Origin: Arthrobacter sp. TMP15
Lineage (GTDB): Bacteria > Actinomycetota > Actinomycetes > Actinomycetales > Micrococcaceae
Assembly: GCF_039529835.1 (NCBI RefSeq)
Contig: NZ_CP154262.1
Location: 2,108,001 to 2,172,000, forward strand
DNA length: 64,000 nt
Direction: 5' to 3'
In this document: in pieces, positions 9,618-18,433 of the stretch
Layout of the letters: the number at the start of each line of letters is the position of its first letter
Position numbering within the stretch: the stretch's first letter is position 1
Made by a program: the position numbers and the translations under genes
The notes under the pieces: generated by a model
What the model was told of the DNA's origin: nothing
Databases searched by the model: none
The model's input: only the letters and a program-made list of their open reading frames with translations

Positions 9618-10091
9618 TTAGTGAACAACTTCGCCGTTGGTCTCATAGGTGGCGATCTTTGAGATGCGACGAACGTGACGCTCAGCGTTGCTAAATGGCT
9701 CGGCTAGAAAGGCTTCAATGATCTCTGTGGCTTCTTCAACACTGTGCTGGCGTCCACCCACAGCAACCACGTTGGCGTCGTTATGTTCGCGGGCCAGCTT
9801 CGCAGTGGAGAGGTTCCATGCCAGCGCAGCGCGCACCCCCTTGACCTTGTTGGCCGCGATCTGCTCGCCATTGCCAGACCCGCCCAGTACGATTCCCAGC
9901 GCATCGACTCCCTCGCTTTGGTCTGCGACAACGGCCAACGCCGCGTTGATGCAGAAAGAAGGATAGTCATCTTCGGCGTCGTACGCCTTGGGCCCATGGT
10001 CAACTAAGTCGTAGCCCTTGGCGATCAGAACGGTGATGAGGTGGGCACTGAGCTCCATGCCGGCATGGTCGGTTGCAATGTGAACGCGCAT
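9618..10091 (-). CDS. rpiB: Ribose-5-phosphate isomerase B
   Basis: Interconverts ribose 5-phosphate and ribulose 5-phosphate in the pentose phosphate pathway. The N-terminus MRVHIATDHAG holds the phosphate-binding and catalytic Asp/His region. The motif GGSGNGEQIAANKV (about 70-83) carries Glu76, the catalytic residue in the actinobacterial RpiB type in place of the Cys seen in other bacteria. The 157-aa length is normal. It follows the two-gene membrane protein block and precedes nei on the minus strand, as in the mycobacterial arrangement. Confidence 0.94.
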   Translation of the reverse strand: MRVHIATDHAGMELSAHLITVLIAKGYDLVDHGPKAYDAEDDYPSFCINAALAVVADQSEGVDALGIVLGGSGNGEQIAANKVKGVRAALAWNLSTAKLAREHNDANVVAVGGRQHSVEEATEIIEAFLAEPFSNAERHVRRISKIATYETNGEVVH

Positions 10092-10170
10092 GAGTGTTCC
10101 TTGATCTGGAAGTGAGTAGTACTCATCAGCCTACCCAAGCCTGCGACGTATGTGGGCCCGGTCGGAGGCA

Positions 10171-11220
10171 CTAGCGTTGTTGCGGCGATTTCCCGGCTCG
10201 ACGGTTCAGAATCTGTGAGAGCTCATCAGCAATATCCAAATTAGGCGCACTGACCACCACTTTCGCTCCGCTACTTTCCCTAAGTACGACGGCGGCTCCC
10301 GAGTGTGTCAAAAATGTAGCCGATCCGCTGTGCTTGCGTAGACCCCAACCACCGTAGTTTTTCGCCACAATGTTCAGTGACACTGCGGCATCCACCTCTT
10401 CACAGGGGGCAACCACCACAGGTATCACTCCCAGCAGCTTCACGATCAGCTGACTGCGATCAACCTCCACGGTTGCACACAGCATGGATATCGCCAGCAG
10501 CGCCAGAAGCCCTGCCGCCAAGAGAACCCACGGCGAGAGCAACGCCAACAGGGCCCCAGGCAGGATGGCCGCCAGCAAAATCATCATGATCACTGAACTC
10601 TTCGGGTGCAGGAAGTAGGCCAGTTTGTCTTTGCCGGCAGCGGGATCTTCCTCGGCCAACAGGACTCGGGCCAGCGCTAGATCATCCGTTGAGCTCCACT
10701 GCTCGTCCGGTTTGAAAGTGAGAGCTAGAACTACGCCCATGGCCATAGCCAGCCCGCTGCCCATCAACATGACGTAGCCATCCACTTGAACGGCGGGTAG
10801 CTCCCCGGCACCAGCCTGGCCCAAAAGAGTGGCGGCAAAGAGTGCGCATGCTGTTAGTTGTAACGTCATGGCTACACCGAGCAGTATCCGCCGAAGCGTC
10901 CGTGAGAAGGTGGTGCGAGCGCCAAAGCTGCCTACACCCGCCCCAAGAATCAGAATGCTTGCCACTCCAATGCCCAAGAATGTAGGCAGTGGCACGGCCC
11001 ACCCACCCACCGGAAGCAGCACGCCATCGGGAAGCTGGGAACTGGTGAGCACACCACCAAGGACCAGTGCAGCCGCGAGCAGGACCGGGAAAATCAAGGC
11101 AAAGCGCAGGGCCCTTGCATCGATGTGCCGCTCCCTCGTCGAATCATGACTGCCTGTGGAATCGTAACTGCCGGATGAATCATGACTGCCTGTTGAATCG
11201 TGATTGCCCTCGGATACCAT
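10171..11220 (-). CDS. Multi-pass membrane protein with C-terminal PH-like domain
   Basis: I do not recognise a named family. The 349-aa protein starts with a Ser/Asp/His/Gly repeat tail (about residues 4-28) and has around six hydrophobic segments, two of them (about 217-247) directly after a short hydrophilic loop. It ends in a soluble domain with the stretch KNYGGWGLRKHSG. That C-terminal domain resembles the end of the next gene (ALDYGGWGYRINGG), so the two are probably paralogs arranged in tandem with only 4 nt between them. Function unknown; bacterial PH-type domains are often found at such membrane proteins. Confidence 0.7.
   Translation of the reverse strand: MVSEGNHDSTGSHDSSGSYDSTGSHDSTRERHIDARALRFALIFPVLLAAALVLGGVLTSSQLPDGVLLPVGGWAVPLPTFLGIGVASILILGAGVGSFGARTTFSRTLRRILLGVAMTLQLTACALFAATLLGQAGAGELPAVQVDGYVMLMGSGLAMAMGVVLALTFKPDEQWSSTDDLALARVLLAEEDPAAGKDKLAYFLHPKSSVIMMILLAAILPGALLALLSPWVLLAAGLLALLAISMLCATVEVDRSQLIVKLLGVIPVVVAPCEEVDAAVSLNIVAKNYGGWGLRKHSGSATFLTHSGAAVVLRESSGAKVVVSAPNLDIADELSQILNRRAGKSPQQR
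11141..11212 (-). repeat. 18-bp tandem repeat encoding a Ser/Asp/Gly tail
   Basis: Four 18-bp units begin at 11141, 11159, 11177 and 11195 with a few substitutions. They encode six-residue repeats of the type GSHDST at the N-terminus of the membrane protein gene. Confidence 0.85.
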
Positions 11221-11224
11221 GGGA

Positions 11225-12355
11225 CTAGCTTTTCACTGTTGTTGCGTGAACGTAACCATTAACAAGGGCTGCGGCTTTACCGGCTGTTTTCACGTCAGGC
11301 ATAGAGATGACGAACTTCTGATGGAAACCCGCCTCTATCACCAGTGCCGGTCCGCTGGCCATAATGAAACCAACAGAGCCGCCATTGATCCGGTAACCCC
11401 ACCCGCCATAGTCCAACGCTTTGATGTCCTCCACCGTTGCCCGCTTGATTTCATCCCACTGCAACGGCATGACTTTGTAAAAACCGGCGGCCAGCACCTT
11501 CACGCCGTCGGGCCCAATCATCGCCGTACCACGAGTGAATATCCAGATAACACCGCCCAGCACCGCACCCAACAAAGCCAACAACGGAAAAATGAAGAAC
11601 AGGCCAACACCGGTGGCAGCCCCTATACCAAGACTTATGATGGGCCCCCAACGGGCCATTGATACTTTTACGGCCATGGTCTCACCCCGTACGACGCTGT
11701 CTTGGCCAGCCACAGCCAGTGGGCCTGTCATTGCTGCGACAGCCTTGTTCATAGCCAGAGCGTGCCGGTCAGGGGCCCGCCCGGTTTCACCGGGCCGGTA
11801 CAGCCAGATCGCAGCGGCTCCGGCTACAAAAGCTAGCCCCAATCCCCCTGCCATAACAGGTGCCGACAATGCGGGGGCGGATGGGTCTACAAGGTCAAGT
11901 TGTCCCGCCACGATAGCGGCCATCAGCGCCACCATGCCTGTGCCAAAGCCCACGCCAAAACCGACTCCGATGCGCGCTATGAGAAGGTTCTGGCTGCGGG
12001 TGGCGATCGCCAAGAATGAAATTCCAGAGCCGGTGCCTGCGGCCAGGGCTACTGTCATGGCAGCCATTGACCATAACGAGGGATGCCCGTCCACTTCATT
12101 TTTGCCATTCCAGTGTGTAGCCAGCTCAGTTGGCAACCGTTGCGCCACCATGAACATCCAAACAACCACCAAAACACCAGCGAGCAAGGGCCCGCCAATG
12201 ACAGTAATAAGCCACCGCCGGTTGTAAACCCGCTCATCCTCAGCACTGCGTCCTTGTTGCCCCACGAAAACCCGTCTTTCACAATCCTGCATGAGCAGCA
12301 AAATTCTTGCCATCAACTCAAGAGTGCCCCACCGCGGAAGTACCCACAACTCCAT
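11225..12355 (-). CDS. DUF1648-type membrane protein
   Basis: Contains the motif LPTELATHWNGKNEVDG, typical of the DUF1648 membrane domain that occurs in SdpI-like and related proteins, followed by several transmembrane segments. The C-terminal soluble domain (KVMPLQWDEIKRATVED, YGGWGYR) looks PH-like and matches the downstream neighbour. The start is uncertain. The frame is open to 12517; I chose the ATG at 12355, which has AGGA about 10 nt upstream, but the ATG at 12292 (MQDCERR) would give a more usual N-terminus. Divergent from pepN. Confidence 0.65.
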   Translation of the reverse strand: MELWVLPRWGTLELMARILLLMQDCERRVFVGQQGRSAEDERVYNRRWLITVIGGPLLAGVLVVVWMFMVAQRLPTELATHWNGKNEVDGHPSLWSMAAMTVALAAGTGSGISFLAIATRSQNLLIARIGVGFGVGFGTGMVALMAAIVAGQLDLVDPSAPALSAPVMAGGLGLAFVAGAAAIWLYRPGETGRAPDRHALAMNKAVAAMTGPLAVAGQDSVVRGETMAVKVSMARWGPIISLGIGAATGVGLFFIFPLLALLGAVLGGVIWIFTRGTAMIGPDGVKVLAAGFYKVMPLQWDEIKRATVEDIKALDYGGWGYRINGGSVGFIMASGPALVIEAGFHQKFVISMPDVKTAGKAAALVNGYVHATTVKS

Positions 12356-12542
12356 CGCGAAACAGTTCCTGCGGGCCGTCCTGTGGACAAGTTCAAGTGG
12401 GCCAGAGGAGACCCGAACCACATCCGGGCTCAAATGGTGACAGAATTGAGATAACGGTTGCCGGACAACGTTCCGGCGGCTGCAGCCCACGGTAATCCTG
12501 TGGGCCGCCCAATACATCCGAACTCAAACGGAAGGCATCACT

Positions 12543-15101
12543 TTGCCTGGTATGAACCTGACCCGCGCCGAAGCCATTGAACGCACGGCGACCCTAAGCG
12601 TCAAAAGCTACGACGTCACACTTGATTTAACCGCTTCAGATACTACTTTCCCCTCCACAACCGTGGTGAGATTCAGCGCGAAGGAGGGTTCGTCGTCGTT
12701 CATTGATGCGGTAACCGCCGCGGTGCACCGGGTGACATTGAACGGTGTGGACCAAGACCTTGCTGAGGTGTCCGACGGCGTACGCATCCAACTGCCGAAT
12801 CTGGCCGCCGAGAATGAACTGACAGTGGTCGCTGACGCCCGCTTCATGAATACCGGCGAGGGCCTGCACCGCTTCGTTGACCCCGTGGACGGTGAGGTGT
12901 ACCTGTACAGCCAGTTCGAGGTGCCAGATAGCCGGCGCATGTTTGCCGTGTTCGAGCAGCCAGATCAGAAGGCTACTTTCACCTTCCACGTCACGGCCCC
13001 CGCGCACTGGGACGTCATCTCCAACTCCCCCACCCCGGCCCCGGAGAGTGCTGGCGAAGGCAAAGCCAGCTGGCACTTCGAGCCCACGTTGACGATGTCC
13101 AGCTACATCACCGCACTCATTGCCGGCCCGTATGAATCTGTTCGCAGCGAGCTGACAAGCTCCGATGGCCGCGTGGTGCCGCTGGGCGTGTTTGCCCGTA
13201 AATCTCTCATGGAATATCTTGACGCCGAGAACGTTTTTGAGCTGACCCGGCAGGGCTTTGAGTACTTTGAAAAGCAGTTCGGTGTCCCTTACCCGTTCCC
13301 AAAGTATGACCAGCTGTTCGTGCCCGAGTTCAACGCCGGCGCTATGGAGAATGCCGGGGCCGTAACGTTCCTGGAAAGCTACGTGTTCCGGTCCAAGGTC
13401 ACCGACGCCATGGTTGAACGCCGCGCCATCACCATCCTGCACGAGCTGGCCCACATGTGGTTCGGCGATCTTGTGACAATGCGCTGGTGGAACGATCTCT
13501 GGCTCAATGAATCATTCGCCGAGTTCATGTCCACATTGGCCGCCGCTGAGAACACCAAGTACGTGGACTCCTGGACCACCTTCTCCTCCTTGGAAAAGAG
13601 CTGGGCGTACCGTCAGGACCAGCTCCCGTCCACACACCCCATCAAGGCCGAGATCAACGACCTTGAAGACGTACTGGTCAACTTTGACGGCATCACCTAC
13701 GCCAAGGGTGCCTCGGTACTGCGCCAGTTGGTTGCCTGGGTAGGCCAAGAGGAATTCATGGCAGGGGTGCGCGCCTACTTTGCCAAGCACGCCTGGTCCA
13801 ACACGGAGCTGCCCGATCTCATGGTGGAGCTTGAGGCTGCCAGCGGCCGCGATCTATCAGTGTGGACGCAAAAGTGGCTTGAAACAGCGGGTGTCAACAC
13901 GCTCAAGGCCGCCCTTGATGTGGCGGATGACGGCACGATCACCAGCTTCTCCATTGTGCAGTCCGCTGTGGCCGAGCATCCCACGTTGCGCCCGCACCGC
14001 ATGGCGGTTGGCTTCTATAATCTGGCACAGGAGGGCGAAGACGCTGGCAAGCTGGTACGCACGCACCGCGTGGAACTAGATGTTGACGGAGCCGTTACAC
14101 ACGTGCCGGAACTGGTGGGTATGCAGCGTCCGGCATTGATACTGCTCAATGATGACGATCTGGCTTACGCCAAGATCCGTCTCGACCCAGCCTCACTTGC
14201 CACTGCTAAGACGCATTTGAAGGACTTCAAAGAGTCACTGCCCCGCACCCTGGTTTCGGCATCTGCATGGGATGCTGCACGGGATGGCGAAACACCAGCG
14301 CGTGAATACGTCCAGTTTGTGCTGGACACCATTGGATACGAGACTGACTCCTCAGTGGTGATGGTGCTGCTGCGCCAGTTGGCTACGGCATTGGCATTCT
14401 ATGTTGCCCCCGAGCACCAAAAGCGTGCAGCTGTTGCTGCTGCGGATTCCTTGTGGGGCTTGGCTCAGTGCGCTCAGGCTGGCTCGGATGCGCAGCTGCA
14501 GTTCGTGAAAGCGTTTGCCTCCCATGCCCAGTCCGCTGAGCAGTTGGACCTTGTCCAGGGTTTGCTTGATGGGAGTGCCACGCTTGAGGACCTGACCATC
14601 GACACCGATATTCGTTGGGAATTCCTCATTTCACTGGTGGCCGGTGGCCGCGCCGATGCCGATGCTATCGAGGCTGCCCAGGCACTGGATAACACTCAGA
14701 CCGGTCAGTTGGCGGCAGCCACCGCACACGCGGCCATCCCCACGGCCCAGGCGAAGGCTGCGACCTGGGAGGCTGTTGTTGTTGACGGTGTGGGCGCCAA
14801 TGCTGTGCAACGCGCAGCCATTACTGGTTTCAGCAAAGTATGGGACACGGCATTGCTTGAGCCGTATGTGGAGAAGTACTTTGCCGCGATTCAGCGCGTG
14901 TGGGAAGAGTCCTCATATGAGACTTCTTCAACCATCATCACCGGCCTGTACCCCTCGCAGCTGGTTTCCCAGCACACCCTGGATGCCACCGACGCGTTCT
15001 TGGCGCAGCTGGGCACAGGCACGCCTGCGCTGCACCGCCTGTTGGTGGAAAGCCGGGACACAGTAGTACGGGCACTACGGGCCCAGGCAGCGGACAAGTA
15101 A
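12543..15101 (+). CDS. pepN: Aminopeptidase N (M1 family)
   Basis: Zinc metallo-aminopeptidase that trims N-terminal residues from peptides in the cytoplasm. The exopeptidase motif GAMEN is at about 266-270 and the zinc site is HELAH (300-304) with the third ligand Glu323 18 residues later. An ERAP1-like helical C-terminal domain follows. 852 aa, normal for actinobacterial PepN. I keep the TTG at 12543 as start because GGAAGG stands 7 nt before it; the ATG three codons later (12552) is too far from that site. In M. tuberculosis the homolog also lies close to the rpiB/nei block. Confidence 0.94.
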   Translation: MPGMNLTRAEAIERTATLSVKSYDVTLDLTASDTTFPSTTVVRFSAKEGSSSFIDAVTAAVHRVTLNGVDQDLAEVSDGVRIQLPNLAAENELTVVADARFMNTGEGLHRFVDPVDGEVYLYSQFEVPDSRRMFAVFEQPDQKATFTFHVTAPAHWDVISNSPTPAPESAGEGKASWHFEPTLTMSSYITALIAGPYESVRSELTSSDGRVVPLGVFARKSLMEYLDAENVFELTRQGFEYFEKQFGVPYPFPKYDQLFVPEFNAGAMENAGAVTFLESYVFRSKVTDAMVERRAITILHELAHMWFGDLVTMRWWNDLWLNESFAEFMSTLAAAENTKYVDSWTTFSSLEKSWAYRQDQLPSTHPIKAEINDLEDVLVNFDGITYAKGASVLRQLVAWVGQEEFMAGVRAYFAKHAWSNTELPDLMVELEAASGRDLSVWTQKWLETAGVNTLKAALDVADDGTITSFSIVQSAVAEHPTLRPHRMAVGFYNLAQEGEDAGKLVRTHRVELDVDGAVTHVPELVGMQRPALILLNDDDLAYAKIRLDPASLATAKTHLKDFKESLPRTLVSASAWDAARDGETPAREYVQFVLDTIGYETDSSVVMVLLRQLATALAFYVAPEHQKRAAVAAADSLWGLAQCAQAGSDAQLQFVKAFASHAQSAEQLDLVQGLLDGSATLEDLTIDTDIRWEFLISLVAGGRADADAIEAAQALDNTQTGQLAAATAHAAIPTAQAKAATWEAVVVDGVGANAVQRAAITGFSKVWDTALLEPYVEKYFAAIQRVWEESSYETSSTIITGLYPSQLVSQHTLDATDAFLAQLGTGTPALHRLLVESRDTVVRALRAQAADK

Positions 15102-15106
15102 CACCT

Positions 15107-15197
15107 AGTTCGACTCCTGCGCACCGTGCGGAGGGCTAGTGCCGCAGCGATGGCTGTGGCGGCACGGCCAACCCGTGCCGTGCGCAGGAGTCGAACT
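15107..15197. repeat. Nested inverted repeat after pepN
   Basis: A perfect 17-bp inverted repeat (15107-15123 with 15181-15197, arm AGTTCGACTCCTGCGCA) encloses 57 nt. Inside it is a second dyad, GTGCCGC/GCGGCAC. The transcript could fold into a long two-level hairpin, probably ending the pepN transcript although there is no T-run. Confidence 0.8.
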
Positions 15198-15223
15198 GAC
15201 GTGTTCTGCTTTAGACTGCAGCC

Positions 15224-15706
15224 ATGGCCTTGAACCAGCACCACTACGAGATCAACGTCAATTGGACCGGAAATTTGGGTTCCGGTACCTCCGGCTATAA
15301 GAAGTATGGCCGTGATCACACAATCACGGCCATTGGGCTGCCAGTCCTGCTGGGCTCAGCCGATAAGACGTTTCATGGCGATAGTGATAGATGGAATCCG
15401 GAACAACTCCTTGTCACAGCGTTAGCCCAGTGTCACATGCTCTCTTACCTTCATGTGGCCGTCCTCCATGGCGTAGTTGTGACCAAGTACGAAGACCGGG
15501 CCACAGGCACGCTTGTCATGACCCCCGACGGCAACGGCCACTTCGAATCAGTGACACTGCACCCCCGGATCTATGTTGCCGATCCGGGAACTGAACAACT
15601 AGCCCTCTCGCTGCACGCCGAAGCCGCATCTAAGTGCTTCATTGCCCGCAGCGTAAACTTTCCTGTCAACCATGATCCCGGTCTGCTAACCGCAACGCAG
15701 GACTAG
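15224..15706 (+). CDS. OsmC-family peroxiredoxin-like protein
   Basis: Small thiol protein of the OsmC/Ohr superfamily, which reduces organic hydroperoxides or acts in related thiol chemistry. The two family cysteines are Cys70 in LAQCHMLSYL and Cys138 in AASKCFIARSVNFPV, and the internal DRWNPEQLLVTAL segment is typical. 160 aa. The spacing and the KCFIARS context fit the OsmC/YhfA-like branch more than Ohr. Start ATG at 15224. Stands alone between a large hairpin and the mechanosensitive channel gene. Confidence 0.85.
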   Translation: MALNQHHYEINVNWTGNLGSGTSGYKKYGRDHTITAIGLPVLLGSADKTFHGDSDRWNPEQLLVTALAQCHMLSYLHVAVLHGVVVTKYEDRATGTLVMTPDGNGHFESVTLHPRIYVADPGTEQLALSLHAEAASKCFIARSVNFPVNHDPGLLTATQD

Positions 15707-15782
15707 CTCAAACTGGCCTGCGCGCTAGGGTTGAGAAGTAAGGTCCACCTTCCACCACGAACCACCAAAGGGTACAGCGCGC

Positions 15783-16433
15783 GTGCAATCAACCAAGTTA
15801 TTCATCGGCTCTGACGGTACTATCCTGGAGCGTCTGGCCCTTGCCGGTATCACGGCCGCCGTTGGCATACTGGTGTGGTTGGTACTTCACTACCTAATCC
15901 GCATTGTGGTGAAACGAGCCATGGCGGAGCGCACATACCTACAGCACCGGTCTCTGCGTTGGGCCGGTCCCATGCTGCGCAACATTGATCCTATGATCCG
16001 TGCCTTGGATAATGAACGTCGCGGCCAGCGGGCCCGCACCATCGGCTCGTTGTTGAACTCAGTGCTAACCACAGTGGTTTGTGTAGTCACTGGTTTCTAT
16101 ATTTTGATCGCCTTTGAAATCAACATCGCCCCGCTGCTGGCAAGCGTAGGGGTGTTGGGCATTGCCATTGGTTTTGGTTGCCAACAGCTCATCCGCGATT
16201 TTCTCGCTGGCATCTTCATCACCATCGAGGATCAATACGGTATTGGCGATGTGATTGAAACAAGTGAAGTGGTTGGCTCAGTTGAATATCTGGGGTTGCG
16301 CATCACCCGGGTCAGAGCAGAGAACGGCACCCTGTGGTATATCCGCAACGGCGAAATCATGCGTTTAGGCAACCGTTCCAAAGGCAACTACCGCCCGGTG
16401 CAGGAAGACCCTGCCGGCCCGGGCACGAACTAA
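15783..16433 (+). CDS. Small-conductance mechanosensitive channel (MscS family)
   Basis: A 216-aa membrane protein with transmembrane segments near 17-40 and 92-112 and a pore-lining segment near 115-135, followed by the MscS signature GFGCQQLIRDFLAGIFITIEDQ and the start of the beta domain (GDVIETSEVVGSVEYLGLRITRVRAENGT). It is short: the large C-terminal alpha/beta domain of E. coli MscS is missing, which is common in small actinobacterial members. Start GTG at 15783. Probably releases solutes on osmotic downshock. The downstream globin gene follows after 38 nt. Confidence 0.88.
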   Translation: MQSTKLFIGSDGTILERLALAGITAAVGILVWLVLHYLIRIVVKRAMAERTYLQHRSLRWAGPMLRNIDPMIRALDNERRGQRARTIGSLLNSVLTTVVCVVTGFYILIAFEINIAPLLASVGVLGIAIGFGCQQLIRDFLAGIFITIEDQYGIGDVIETSEVVGSVEYLGLRITRVRAENGTLWYIRNGEIMRLGNRSKGNYRPVQEDPAGPGTN

Positions 16434-16471
16434 ATTACCGATTCCATAAACTAGAAAGCACTCTCAACTCC

Positions 16472-17077
16472 ATGAGCACCGAGCATAACCCTACTTCTCC
16501 TTTCGCCAACGGCCCAGCAGAGAATGACGCCGCGGAGGGCACCCCCATTCCCTCACGTTTTGGGGAACCGTTGGCCCGTATGCTGCCGATTCCAACCACG
16601 AGGGGCCGGCAACTGCCATCCACAACCGGACCAGCTGCCTCCCGCACGGTTGTGAATGGGGAAGAGGCCGAACCCGCGGATTACTCTGACACGTTCTATG
16701 GGCAAATCGGTGGTCACGAGACGTTCAAGAAAATGATTCACGTGTTTTACCAAGGCATTGCCGCAGATCCACTGCTGCGCGCCATGTATGCGGAGGAGGA
16801 CTTGTGCCCGGCCGAGCACCGGATGCTGATGTTCATGGAACAGTATTGGGGCGGCCCGCGGACGTACTTGGAAGAACGCGGCCACCCGAGGCTGCGCATG
16901 CGTCACGTTCCATTCGCGGTAACCCCGGAGGCCCGAGACCGTTGGCTGGCAGCCATGCGCAAGGGCGTCGATGCCGTGCAGCTCTCTCCCATGCATGAGG
17001 CCACCCTCTGGGATTATCTCGAGCGCGCAGCACACTCACTTGTCAACGCTGCGTCAGATCCCGCACAGAAGCTCTAG
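16472..17077 (+). CDS. glbO: Group II truncated hemoglobin (GlbO type)
   Basis: Haem protein of the 2-on-2 globin family. The core starts at about residue 70 (FYGQIGGHETFKKMIHVFYQGIAADPLLRAMY). The motif FMEQYWGGPRTYLEERGHPRLRMRHVPF contains the proximal histidine (RMRH), and the conserved Trp of group II follows in ARDRWLAAM. An unusual disordered extension of about 65 residues precedes the globin fold. The frame is open upstream to 16334, but the ATG at 16472 avoids overlap with the MscS gene. In M. tuberculosis glbO occupies the equivalent place in this gene block. Confidence 0.92.
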   Translation: MSTEHNPTSPFANGPAENDAAEGTPIPSRFGEPLARMLPIPTTRGRQLPSTTGPAASRTVVNGEEAEPADYSDTFYGQIGGHETFKKMIHVFYQGIAADPLLRAMYAEEDLCPAEHRMLMFMEQYWGGPRTYLEERGHPRLRMRHVPFAVTPEARDRWLAAMRKGVDAVQLSPMHEATLWDYLERAAHSLVNAASDPAQKL

Positions 17078-17137
17078 AAGAGACTCTGGCAATGGCTGAG
17101 GCTTCCACCAACCGCCGCCATGTAATAGCCGTGGGGC

Positions 17138-17806
17138 TCAGAGGAACGCCGTGGGGCGGATCAGAATGTGACCACGGTTTGTACTGACGCGCAGCCACTT
17201 GTGAGAGCGGTAAATGGTGCCGTTTTCTCCGGGAGCCACGAATCCCAGGGCGTACGCGGCGAATGCGGCTCCGCCAGGTACATCGCCTGGGAGGCCTTCC
17301 ATCGGCCGGCCCCAGACGGATGCGCGGATATTGTTGACCAACATGGCGCCCGGGTTGACCGGGATGATCTGACCAATTTCCTGAACGCCCGCCTTGGCTA
17401 CCTCGATCAGATTGTCAGTTGAGACCGTGCCAAGCTCCTCCCATGCACCGCGTGGTGCACTGACACCCGCCCATGACTCATTGACGCTCATGGGCGGCAC
17501 GGGCAACCGAAGATCATTTGTATCCATGCGTGCCAGGCGATCCGCCACGGAGGAAAGCGACACCGTCACATCAATGTCCGACGGCGTCCCCAACCTCATG
17601 GTGCGCAGGCCCAGAACCGTTGGGGTACCTTCGCCCAGAAGCTTGCCTCGCATAACACATACATAAGCCGCGAGTACGTTCCCGGCCCCCTGAAGCCGAA
17701 TAGCGCCGTCGTCCGCTGTACGGGCGCGCGCCACAAAGGTGCGTAAATCCGCCAGCGTTCCAGCGTCTTCCAGTAGCAGTTCGTCGGTGTTAATGGTGGT
17801 GGACAT
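17138..17806 (-). CDS. Conserved hypothetical protein
   Basis: A 222-aa soluble protein that I do not recognise. No signal peptide or membrane segment is visible. The middle holds LGTPSDIDVTVSLSSVADRLAR and the C-terminal half has VNPGAMLVNNIRASVWGRPMEG and GGAAFAAYALGF. Its start codon overlaps the stop of the thioesterase gene by 1 nt, so the two are translationally coupled and may act in the same process. Codon use and base composition resemble the housekeeping neighbours, so I regard it as a native gene. Confidence 0.75.
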   Translation of the reverse strand: MSTTINTDELLLEDAGTLADLRTFVARARTADDGAIRLQGAGNVLAAYVCVMRGKLLGEGTPTVLGLRTMRLGTPSDIDVTVSLSSVADRLARMDTNDLRLPVPPMSVNESWAGVSAPRGAWEELGTVSTDNLIEVAKAGVQEIGQIIPVNPGAMLVNNIRASVWGRPMEGLPGDVPGGAAFAAYALGFVAPGENGTIYRSHKWLRVSTNRGHILIRPTAFL

Positions 17807-18297
17807 CAGATACTTCCTTCAACAAGTGCGGGGTTGCTTGGGCGTGCCGGGCTGCGTTTGAACGGGACGGGGTCCCCACGCCAAGCCTCTAATGCAGTGC
17901 GCTGTTGGTCGGTGAGGCGCACTGGACGCCCGGTACTACGCGAGACCAAAACCATGGAAGTGGCAGCTTGTGCGTAAATCACCGAAGCGTCAGGTTCCGT
18001 GATGATGTAGCCGAAGTCAAAGCTGGAGCCGCCAACGTGTGTGACCCAAATTTGTACCACGATGGGTTGCGGCCGGAAACTGATGGGTGCAAGGTACTCA
18101 ATTTCATTTCGCCCCACCAGCGTGAATAAATCCGTGCCAATAAGGTCTTGGAAAGTGCCGCCGTTGGGAAGTTCCGTGTAAGTCAGCTGGACGCGCGCAT
18201 CCTCAAGGTACTGCAAATAAACAACATTATTGACGTGACCGTAGGAATCAATATCGCCGAAACGGATTTGCTGTGAGAGTTCAATACCAGATGCCAT
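17806..18297 (-). CDS. Acyl-CoA thioesterase, 4HBT hotdog fold
   Basis: Small hotdog-fold thioesterase. The N-terminal motif RFGDIDSYGHVNNVVYLQYLEDAR is the classic 4-hydroxybenzoyl-CoA thioesterase-type active site (Asp in GDIDSYGHVNN). The rest follows the family pattern ending in the RPVRLTDQQR segment. I start at the ATG at 18297; a TTG at 18333 would add 12 residues. 163 aa. It is divergent from the TesB-type thioesterase gene 136 nt away, and the downstream hypothetical gene overlaps it by 1 nt. Confidence 0.85.
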   Translation of the reverse strand: MASGIELSQQIRFGDIDSYGHVNNVVYLQYLEDARVQLTYTELPNGGTFQDLIGTDLFTLVGRNEIEYLAPISFRPQPIVVQIWVTHVGGSSFDFGYIITEPDASVIYAQAATSMVLVSRSTGRPVRLTDQQRTALEAWRGDPVPFKRSPARPSNPALVEGSI

Positions 18298-18433
18298 GCT
18301 TTCATCATGCCAAAGCCGCTCAGACGCCACCAATCGAAGTCGGCAAGGTCACAGTATTGTGGCTGAAAATGGCTGTATCTACACCGGGGAGCCCATTTGT
18401 CGCAAGGACCTGCGGACGCATAGAGTCACGTTT

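Noticed and set aside
12636-13454. Long open frame (272 codons) antisense to pepN
   Set aside because: It lies fully inside pepN, has no recognisable domain, and shows the low-complexity Gly/His/Val make-up of a shadow frame of a GC-rich gene.
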